Positions 11,084 to 22,800 of a stretch of 43,345 nt of DNA are shown piece after piece. The stretch is taken from positions 1 through 43,345 of the forward strand of contig JAWQRO010000314.1 of the NCBI GenBank assembly GCA_033557835.1. Direction: 5' to 3'. The DNA comes from Helochares maculicollis (taxonomy: Eukaryota > Arthropoda > Insecta > Coleoptera > Hydrophilidae). The notes under the pieces are model-generated. The model was not told where the DNA came from, searched no databases, and worked only from the letters and a program-made list of their open reading frames with translations. The position numbers and the translations under genes were made by a program. The stretch's first letter is position 1; every line of letters begins with the position of its first letter.

Positions 11084-13706
11084 AAGCGGTTTGATAGAAA
11101 TCTCGAGAATTTCCGGTAAGAAAAGAAACAAGCGGATTTTTATCTCATCAACTATACTATATGTGAAATATAACCTCAAAGATGACATTTTAATCTATCA
11201 ATAGATAAAAATATCTTTGCCGTGGTCAAGGTAAAAATGTGACCACTTTCATCGCTTCGCAGTTGTTCTGTAATCCTTTACTGCAGATGCAAAGGTATCG
11301 GACACTGCAATACTCCTGAAAGTGCCTCCTAACCCTTTGGTGGCACTTTGGATTATCAGTCTCAAAATACAACATTTAAAGCGCTCACTGTGACCCTCCA
11401 GTAATTAGTCAAATTTACGGTACAGACTTACAGAAATAAGTTTACAGAGAAGCCTCACAAAAATGAATGATCTGAACTATTTACTTAATATTAGATATCT
11501 TAAACAATTAAAAATAATGAATATGCGAGGACAAAAGCATTTGACACCGTGATCGGAAATTTAAGCACTGTAAATACTTTTACTCAATATTCTTGCTTGA
11601 TATACTTTGTGTGAAGCACTTTTAATGAACCACTTCGCATTTAAAGCTATTTTAGACGTAATCGTATTTTATAGTAATTCTGCGAAAGAACAACTAAATA
11701 AAATATTGTTTAAAAAACTCTATAGTAACCAAACTATCCATTATTTTTGCGAGGAGGTGTTCCCCTAGTGTACCCATGATGTGGAAGGTTAGTATAATTA
11801 ATATCCTTCGATTGAAACGTAACACATGAACGCTCAGTAATCGATAAATTACCAACAACTTCCGTAGGTTCGCCAATGTAATTTAGGAGACCTCACCTCA
11901 AACTACACTTTCCTGTGGATATGAACTGTAATTTTAGTAAAATGTGGGAAGATATCGATAGCCTTGGCGATAATCAAAAAATTATTAATAAAGTAACAGC
12001 CTGCAGTCCAAAAATAGCCGCTTATAACTGCATTGGGGTATTAAAAAATTCAATAATTATCCATTAAAAGCACAAAATGAAATGACCACGACGAAACGTT
12101 ATCTTATAAGCGGCTCGAATTAGAGGCATTCCGATTATGAGAGCCAGTCGCAGGCCGCGCTTAAGTCAATAAATGTAACTAATTTGCATGAGATATTTTA
12201 TTTAAATCAAATCAGGGAAATCAATTATTCAAATTTTTATTTACTCCGTGCATCTGTGGGAAATATTTTTCATGAATTTTGTTTACCCGTCCACCTAAGC
12301 AAAATTTTAATTTTCCCAACGCAAGTCGATGACTCACGATTTTTTATTTCCTCCAGTAAAGCTAGTAGAATGAAATTATTTTGTTACAGTTGGCTGCCAC
12401 GCCGGCAAATAAATAAAACACGACTACAAATCTACAATGGTGCATTAGTTATAAATTTACTGTATAATAGGGCATCAGTTCCAGCCATTGAACTGAGAAC
12501 GGAAACGCAGCCGCTTTGCCTTACACCTAATACCATATGGATACAGCCAAACAGTCTACGCTAGATCCCAGCTATTTTTAATCCACCACCAAATCTTGAT
12601 TAGAAGCCAATTCAGAAGTCGATATAAATCAATTACGAGGCTGCTAGAAAGCAGCGGGTTAAGCTAGAGAGTTTCGGTTCGTCCCCCGTAGAAAGCTCTC
12701 TGGACGCCCCCAGTAAAAACATAATAGATGATCATAGAGCAAACAGGAATTTCGATAATAAATTTTGCACGCAGATATTTTCGTTGCAGGCAAAAATAAA
12801 GCCGAAACGAAATTTCTCATCATTTGTTTGCCAAGTGCATTTAAGAAGTGTTAATAATAAATATTTGACACGGGTTGTCATCTCTTATGAACTGCAGATG
12901 TATTTTTAATTATAGCCTAGCCACAGATGCCACTTTTCCGTTAGTTGAGTAAAAATGGAAAAACGAGCCGCTGGCCTCAATGTCTCCGCCGCTAATGCTC
13001 ATCGCGCTTTAGGGAAAAGCGGGTCATTTTTTCGCACTTTTCCAATTTTAAATAACAGGAATTGCGTTATATTGTATCTACTGACACCTGTCAGACGCGC
13101 TCAGATTATTTTCGCAAGTCGGCACGAGATTTGTTTTATATAATTCTAACACGAAAATAAACCCAGTCATTGGATTTATTTAAGAATATCGAGATAAATA
13201 GTTCTGTTTTTCTGAAATCAACAGGTGTGCTGGACTGTTTGTTTACTCTTTATCCTATAGGAAGCTGCTTTTTATGAAAGTCAATTAGATGCGTTTCAAT
13301 TCTTCGACTCAATTCTTATAAATAGGAAGAAAACGATATGTTTATGTTCGCTAGCAATCTAAAATCTTAGCGAACTGCTCGTTAACTGTCTCTATAATTG
13401 GCGTTTAAAAATAATTTGAATGGTAAATTGTGCATTAAGCATGCAAGTGTGCGATATAATAATGATCTATGGCTTTTTGTAGGGTCTCATGGAAAATATT
13501 CAAAGTTAAATGCGAGATACACCAAATTTGTTGTGGCTAGAATTATTTAATACGTATTTTAAGCGTAACGAAACAATGTTCCTTGTGCAATTTTGCAAGT
13601 CTTGAGTGGACATTTTTACGTTGTAAAGTGATGCTAATTTAATGCCTTTTATCCACTGATTGCCCCTCATTGCTGAACCGTTTAAATTTAGTTTTTACTC
13701 TTTCAG
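11084..13706. other. Non-coding stretch before the first kinase exon
   Basis: Probably an intron of the kinase gene. The open frame 12184-12564 has no recognisable domain. The T-rich tract ending TTTTTACTCTTTCAG at 13706 is a good splice acceptor for the next exon. Confidence 0.5.
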
Positions 13707-13875
13707 GCACTGGATCCTTCGGGAGAGTCCTATTGTGCAAGAATAAAATAAACCAAGAGTATGGAGCCCTCAAAGTTCTGGCGCTGGCGGACGTCATCAG
13801 GTTAAAGCAGGTGGAGCACGTGAAAAACGAGAAGAACATCCTGCAAGAAATCAGACACCCCTTCATAGTCAATTT
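13707..13875 (+). CDS. Pka-C3: Pka-C3 exon with the glycine loop
   Basis: Starts after the acceptor CTTTCAG and ends before GTAAGT. It begins in phase 1, so one base of the first glycine codon comes from an unseen upstream exon. It encodes GTGSFGRVLLC through HPFIVNL, including the ATP-binding lysine in GALKVL and the helix-C glutamate in VKNEKN. Its last two bases (TT) join the A of the next exon to give leucine. Confidence 0.95.
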
Positions 13876-16800
13876 GTAAGTACATATGATAAATATAAAG
13901 CTAATGTTTGTGCATGCATTATAAACTGTTAGATCTATTTCCGTGGGCAATAATAGATAAATATTAATCATCCAGAACGCCACTTCAGACTAATATTTGC
14001 ACAGTTAAATCGAGTTGTCCTTGTATGACGTCATGTTTCTAAGGACGATTTGCTAATGTGCCAAACATTAAACTGCTATCTTGATAGACTCGAGTTGTTT
14101 TATTACTTCAGTTGCAAAACATCAAATAATGCAAATGTTTTCTTGGAATATCAAAATCATTTTATGGTTCCATTTCAGCGCTAAAATATTCGAAAACAGA
14201 TTTCAAAAGACTTAATCGAACTTTTGGCTCTTTAAATGACATGTTCCAGCTCCTCACTTTGCTTGATATCCTTTCGTAAAATTCACGCGCCCAAAATTTC
14301 ATATCCCATTTTATTGCTAATCAATATCAATATTATTTTTAATCAATCTCAATATTATTGATAATTAATCTCAATGTTATTAATAATCAATCTCAATATT
14401 ATTGATAATCAATCTCAATATTATTGATAATCAATCTACAGCATTCTTGTTGATCAATCTCAATATTATTGTTTTTATAGTGTTAGATCTGAATATTCTT
14501 GCTACTGTTGCGAGTAACTGCCAACTCAATCGATGGATGTGCCATTATTTGCGTCGTAAATATTTCTGTAAAAATCTCATGTCAGTGATTTTAATTGTTG
14601 TGACGCTTATGCTACATATTTGCTTAAAAAGTAAATACGAGCATGTGTAAATACAGTGCTTTTGCAGGAACGCTGTAAACAATAAATAACATATAAACAG
14701 ATTGGAACGTTGGTGTGCGAAATGCCTTGACTTTCGGCAGTTTTAGTGGCTAAACCTCTATGTAAATATTTATGTTGGTTATTTTTCGCAATCCACCTAC
14801 GATCTTCAATAGGTATTGTTAGAAAAAGCGTTATAAACCAAATAACGGGACTGAGATTTACATGATTTCTCCCTTAAGAAAATCATTTTGTAGGCGACCA
14901 CACAAAAGAGCACTTCGCTAGCTTAGCAAGACAATTATTTAGTCGAAGGGTATTAGAAATAAACAGAAAATTTAGGTCGAACGTTAATCTTGTTTTGAAT
15001 TTAAAGTTTTGTACGAATCAAGAGCCTAAAATGCATATTAATCCCTAATGCGTAATATTTCTTTTTATAATAATGTGGCTGAACTAACTAAATAAAAATT
15101 GTGAACAAATGGATCTAGAGTAGAGAGTCATTAATGTTTTTTAATATTGCTATTTAAGATTTAACAATAAGATAATGGTAAGCTTTTACAACATAATTTT
15201 ATATCACCACGGTTTTGGATTTTTGGCGCTTATTTCACATTATTGAATCAGTTTATTTGTAGGTTGAAATATCGGTTTGGGTTTTAACAATATGCTGTCC
15301 TTTTAACTGCTACACGAATGTCACATTTATATATGCAAGTATTGACTAAGAATTTTTGAGAAGATGTTTCAAAATTGGTTCGAATTGAATAACAGTTTAA
15401 GTCTGTCAAATGCTTTTAACCCTTTGTTTTATAAAAACGACGAATCAAAAAAGTTGATGCAAGCAGGCACTAACCATATAAATCACACCCTAGTGCACGA
15501 AGTAGATATACTAAAAATATAGTCGTATAAGATAAATGTAGTTTTTTGTCAATTCTCTGGGATTGTAGCCAATTAAAATCAATTGGTTTGCTTCAGCAAT
15601 ATATGTTTACATTTATTTATATAATAAGGGGAACGTATTGCGATCATGACAAAATTCAGCCTCAAGACTGACGAATCTCTATGTTTTTACAGATATTGTT
15701 AGATATCTTCACTTTCTTGAATAATCATATTTTTATGGCGACATTCGATTGTAGTTCACCATTAAAAGAACAAAGAAAATCAGTCAGAGTTGGGGAATCT
15801 TCTACAATAAGATATAGCTACCAAAATAAGTACTAGTCGTTTAAAATCGATCGAAAAACTGTTCTTTAACAGTATTCAACCACATTTAATTTTATTTATA
15901 TTTATCAATCGTAAACTTCTATCGAATCGCGATACGAAAATATCAAGTAATATAAATCAAGAAATATTCTAACATCTACAAGAAGTGGAAGCTGCGCCTT
16001 CGGCGCAGCCGATTCGAGCTTCGCTCTTCAATTAGGAGCGTAAATCTAAGTTTCTAGCATCCAGAAGCATTCTGTTACAAAATGTGTGGAGAAACTTTTT
16101 AATAGATGAACTTTAAAGACATATATTAGCAACAGCATTGCTTCACGTAACAAATGTTGGTATGTATAGTATATAATAAAATGTCTTGGCTGACTCTCTT
16201 AATACGAATACGAATAATACGCTGAATAGCAAGATTGTTTGGATATTAGAATTTCAGGCTGGCGCATTTAACAATGGAATGTTTCTGAAAGTTAGAAGCT
16301 TTAGCTGCCATTTCTAAGAGCGGAATGTTTGTGGTTGTTAGAAACTTTGGTTGACTCTTTTAATTAAAGAGTGAAGTTCGAATCGGCTGCGCCGAAGGCC
16401 ATTTTACAAATGATTGAAAATATCTCCGCTTTCTTGAATTTTCTTGAATAATCATATTTTTCTGCCGACATTTAGTAAAATATCACCATGTAAAAAACAA
16501 ATAAAGAAAATCTGACTGAGTTGAGAAATCTTCCATATAATAAGCTGTAACAAGCGAAATTAGTACTCGTACTTAAAATTGTTGGAAGAACTGATCTAGA
16601 ATTAGCATTTGATTTTGCTTATACTTATGACTCGTAAACGACAATCGAATCGTGATACAAAAATATTAAGAAGGATAAATCAAAAAATATAAATCAGGGA
16701 AGAAGTTATATTCTAACATCTACAAGACGAGCAAGCTGCGCCTTCGGCGCAGCCGATTCGAGCTTCGCTCTTCAATCAAGAGCGTAAATCTAAGCTTCTA

Positions 16801-19800
16801 ACATCCAGAAGCATTCTGTTACTAAAAATGTCGACAAACCTTATATTAAATGAACCTTAAAGAAACATATCAACAAAAGTATTACTTCATTTAACAAATA
16901 TAGACATTATTCTATATAATAAAATGTATTAGTTGACTCTCTTAATAGAAATACGAATGATAGGTTGAATTGCAGATTGTTTCTGGATATTCGAATCACA
17001 GGTTGGCTTTTAACAACGGAATGTATCTGAAAGTTAGAAGCTTTAGTTGACACTTCTAAAGAGCGGAATGTGTCTGGTTGTTAGATCAATCAGTCAAAAT
17101 CAAAATCAAAAATATGTTTATTGGACTGAATAAAACATATCTCATAATCGCCTCTCGGCTTATAATACTTGGTTTATATTGACCTACAACTTCCTACTTT
17201 TCAGCTTTACGTTGTATTCGTCACGATATGTGAACGTTTTTCCGTTATGTTTTAAAAGATGGATTACATAACGTCGCAAGAAAAATTTTAAAAACACCTG
17301 CACTGCTTGGTTGACGCTTTTAATTTAAGAGCGAAGCACGAATCGGCTGCGCCGAAGGGGCAGCAAAGGCCATTTTACAAATGTTCGAAGATATCTTCAC
17401 TTTCTTAAATTTGTTTGAATAATCATATTTTTTAGCCGACATCGATAGTAGTTTACCATTCAAAAAAATAACGAAAATCTGACTGAGTTGAAAAATCTTC
17501 CATAATAAGCTGTAACGAGCGAAATTAGTGCTCGTAGTTTTAAATTGTTGGAAGAACTGATTTAGAATCACCCATATGTGATTTTGTTTATACTCATGAC
17601 TCGTAAACGTTAACCGAATCGGGATACAAAAATACATAGAAAGAAAAATTGAGAAAGAAGTTATATTCTAACATCTACAAGACGTGCTGTCTGTACCTTC
17701 GGTGCAGCCGATACGGGCTTTCCTAAACCTTAAAAAACGTACCAGCAAAAGTATTACTTTACATAACAAATGAAGACATTATGGTTTATAATAACATATC
17801 TTAGCTGACTCTCTAAATACAAATACGAATAATATGTTGAATAGCAGATTGTTTTTGGATATTAGAATCCAGAGCTTGGCGGAATGTTACTGAAACTTAG
17901 AAGTTTTAGTTGACACTCTTATGAACGGAATGTTTCTGGTTGTTAGAAACTTCGCTTGACGCTTAATTAATTGAAGAGAGAAGCTCGAATCAGTGGCGTC
18001 GAAGGCGCATCTAAGTCGATTTTACGAATGTTCGAAGATATCGTCATTTTCTTCAAATTTTATACCGATATTCGACCAAAGTATTACGTCGCACAACAAA
18101 AGGAGACATTATGGTATATAATAAATAGTCTTAACTAACTCTCTTAACACGAATACGAATAATACGCTGAATAGTAAGATTGTTTGGATATTAGAATTTC
18201 AGGTTAGTGCTTTTATAGGAATGTTTCTGAAAGTTAGAAGCTTCAATTGATACTTCTAAGAGTGGAATGTTTCTGGTTGTTAGAAACTTTGGTTGACGTT
18301 TTAATTGAAGTGAATCGGCTGCGCCGAAGGCGCAGCTTATTTAATTTTACAATTATTCGAAGATATCTTCACATTCTTCAATTTTCTTGAATACACATAT
18401 TTTTATGCCAACATTCGATTGTAGTTCACCATTCAAAAGAATAATGAAAATTTAACTGAGTTGAGAAATCTTCTACAATAATCTGTAGCTAACAAAATAA
18501 GTACTCATACCTTTAAGTCGATTGAAAAACTTCTAAAATAGTACTCAACGAAATTTTAGTTTGTTTATATTTATAAATCGTAAAACTGATACAAAAATAT
18601 TACGAAAGAAAAATCAAGAAAGAAGTTAGCTTTAAACGTCTACAAAACGAGTAAGCTGCGCCTCCGGCGCAGCCGATTCGAGCTCCGCTCTTCAATTAAG
18701 AGCGTCAATCTAAGCTTTTAACATTTAGAAACACTCTGTTACTAAATGCGTGGAAAAACCTTTTAATAAATGAACCTAAAAGAAATGTAGTAGCAACAGC
18801 ATTGCTTCAAGTAACAAATGGAGGCATTATGATATATACTAAATTGTCTTCGTTGACTCTCTTAGTAACGAAAGGTTTCTGAAAGTAGAGTAGAAACTCA
18901 TGCTGACGCTTTTAGCTCCGGAAGATTTCTGAAATTTACGTTGACGCTCTTAAGCTCGGAATATTTCTGGTTGTTAGAAACTTAGGTTAACGTTCTTAAT
19001 TGAGAGTGAAGGTCGAATTGGCTGCGCCGAAGGCGCAGCTTACTCATTTTGAAGATGTTAGAAGGTAATTTCTGAATTATTCATACTTTAATGTCAAGAA
19101 TCTATTATAGATTGAATGCAGAAAATCAGATTGAGTTCAGCAGCATTTTGTAACTGTCTTTGAAACGATTTAAAAGTACGTCCATTAATTCAGCCAATAA
19201 TTTATTTAATTTATGTTTTGTCGGAAATGTTGAGTAGAGGCACTTCATATTTTTTAAATTATAAATACAATAAAAGTTCTATTGTTAAACTAAGAAAGCC
19301 TCGGTGTAACTGTTAATGATACCACTGTAATACAAATGCGTGTTTATCGCAATAGGACATATCCGTTAATGCATAAATTCTACTTTAGCAACGCTTAGCC
19401 ACATAATGTTTGATTTCTATAAAACATAACTGCCTATCAGTAGTCCTATAGACAATTATTACTGTATTATTAGGAATTTGATAGGTCTTTGCAAGAAAAG
19501 CATTTCGTTGCGCTCAATTGCACTTTCCATACAATAAAATTATTGTCTTCTTAGTCACAGTTAATATATAACTGTATCTACAGATAGAACTATTGCTAGG
19601 TTGAAACGCAGTTTTGATGTGACATCACAGGATACTAAAACAATTTATCGATGTATTTATAATAAACATATTTTATAAGCATAGGCACGAGCAGATAATA
19701 TTAAATATACATAATGTAAATATTTAAAGGTAATCTCAATTTGCAAACATTTTATCAAACGATAAACAAAATTAAGTCAGCTACTGCAATTTCTTTATTA

Positions 19801-22800
19801 TGCAATGCTGCATCAGAAGGAATGCAATTGTATCAGTTCACTTAGATTTGTACTGATTTTTATATTGTTATGGCTAAATAAACACAGCATAAATCGTTAA
19901 ATTCTTTTGTTTGGCACTTCTGTATTATTGTAAACAATAAATCAGGACCGCGATTTAATTTTGTAAAATAAAATTATACATAGCACAAAATTTACATTAT
20001 GACGTGTTGTCTTTAGCTATTTGAAATGAAGCGTGACAAACGTAAAAAACCACGTATTCTTTACAAGGAAATTTAAGTAAATACTAGGCATGTTTAAGCT
20101 TGATGTGATCTACAGTTTATTTAGTATTAGCAGCCGAAACAACGCGTTTATTTAAAAATTAGTCAGGCACGTGTGAGGTGCATTCCGATGAGGAACGTTA
20201 TAAACATTTTACATCATATAAACCGAATAATATACTTGGAAAAGCCTGATTTTTTCCGTGAGTTATATACCAACATTTGTTGCCGTTGTATTAATATTTA
20301 CGTTCCTGATTTAGAGTCGTCATACTGATTGAATCAACCAAACGAACGCTGCATATTTTCATTGTCTCTTATAAAATCGTCTTTGGACAAAAATAATGCA
20401 TATTTAAATGAATTGCATATCTTAGATTGATTAAATCACTTACCCTTGTATGGTTACTATGGGAACACGGCAAGAATTTTTAACAACACAAATTAGTAAT
20501 ACTTTGTATATTTTTTATGCATATGAAAATTAGATATTGAATACAAATTATTTTGAAATAAGCCTTCATTAGTGATTCATAAATATCTAACAAATGATTA
20601 ATGAAGCGAATAATAGAACGCATAAGGCTCATCTCTTACCTAAAAGTCTTTTCAGTAAAAAGTTTCATTTGCTTTAAAGGTGAGGCATTCCGCTGCGCTC
20701 TATTATGTTCTAGACATAGTAAAATTATCCAAATAAAAGGAAGACACTCCTCAAACTAGGAATAATACAGCTGAAGTGTGTGTAGATTTTATTATTAGTG
20801 TACGTAATGCAACTAAAACTTTAATAAATTCAGTGTTTTTAAGTAACAAAGCCTATTCGTTCATTTGGATAAATGTTAATTTGAATTTATTTATCTTGAA
20901 CTAATTAATTAACATTTAATGTGGCTTTTATACTCTCTGTTAGCCGAAGAAACAATTAAAAGCATATAGAGCAGAATAATGGGCACCATGATAAACAAAT
21001 ATTTTGCAGTAGTTGCTTTTAGCTCCGAAGATAAATTCAAATACCGCATTTCATATTCCGAAGGGTACAAATTCTTTAGATAGTAATATAAATACAGTCA
21101 TTTTGCGAGTCTGTCAGTGATACATACAAAACATTTGTAATTGTTTCAAAAACAGATAAAAAATGTTGCGCAACTCAATCTAATTTTATTTATTTTTTGA
21201 AATCGTAAACTATCGTGTTAGCAAAATATAATAATTCAAAAATGAAAAGTTAGCGTCTAACATATATATAAAATGTGTAAGCTGCGCCTTCGGCGCAGCC
21301 GATTCGAGCTTCGCGCTCAATTAAAAGCGCCAAACTAAGCTTCTAACATTCAGAAACATTCCATTATTAAGAGTATCAACTAAATGCTTTTGTTAATTAC
21401 CATAATGACTCTATTTGTTAATAATGAAGCTGTTGATACAATTATTTTAGTGAAAAGGTTTGTTGGCACTTTTAGTCGTAGAATGCTTTTGGATGTTAGA
21501 AGCTTTGGTTGACGCTCTAAATAGCGGACTGTTTTTGGATGCTAGAAGCGTAGATTGACGCCGTTAATAACGGAATATTTCTTGATGTTAGAAGCTTAAG
21601 TTGACGCTCTTAATTGAAGAGCGAAGCTCTAATCGGCTGCGCCGCAGGCGCAGCTTACACGTTTCGTAAATATTGGAAAATTACTTTCTTGATTTGTCTG
21701 TCGAGATTCGATTGGAATTAACGATTTAAAAGAAAATAATCAGATTGAAGAAAAACCCAAATAAATTACGGTAAAATTTATCTTTTCATATACAAAACTA
21801 CTTGTTATAGTTAATTTTATAATGTTTCACACATTTTTATTACGTGATATGGAATTTGTGAGCATTAAAAAAATTGTAATTTCGGTGCCCTGGTTGAGTA
21901 CTATTCTAGAACATTTTTTTAAAGGATTTTTTAAATCAGGATTTTTTTATTTGTTGAAACCGTGAACTCCAATCGAATATCGATTTTAATAGATCATTAG
22001 TCTAGAAGATGAAGCTACTTTATAAGATCTGTAAAGCTCTCAATGGAAGAGCGAAGCTCGAATCGGCTGCGCCGAAGGCGCAGCTTACACGTTTTGCAAA
22101 TGTTAGAAAATTAATTTCTTAAATAATCATGTTTTTATGTTGATATTCGATTGAAACTGAAGATTCAAAAGAGAATCAAATCAGATTGAGGACAAAAACA
22201 AATAAATTAAGGTGAAATTCATCTGGTTAGTAAATTTTTTGCACTTTTTTACTTCATGGCTTGTTTAATATGGAATAAGTGAAATTTCAAAAGATAGTAA
22301 TTTGGGTTCTCTGGTTCTACAAATGGTTTTTAAACGAATTTTTAAACGATTCAAAAGCAGAAGTAGAAATTTCGCTTGTTAAGGCTTATTTTAGTGAGGC
22401 TTTCATCTCAATTTGATTTTATTTAGTTTGTGAAACCGCAAACTCCAATCAAATATTGACATAAAAAATCATTAATCTAGAAAATGAAGCTACTTTCTAA
22501 CATCTGTAAAAAATGTAAACTGCACCTTTGGCGCAGCTGATTCGATCTTCGACCTTAGATTCTAACATGCACAAACAGTTCGTTACGTCAACTAAAGCCT
22601 TTTATTATATGACTTCATTTACTTATAATGAATCTATTTTTGATACAATTTTTTTAGAGCAATTTATTAAAAGATTTGTTGATATTTTTAGTAGCAAAAT
22701 GTTTCTGGATATTAGAAGCTTCGGTTGACGCTTTAAATAGTGGAATGATTTTGTATGCTAGATTCGTTGGTTGACGTTCTTAATAGCGGAATGTTACTCG

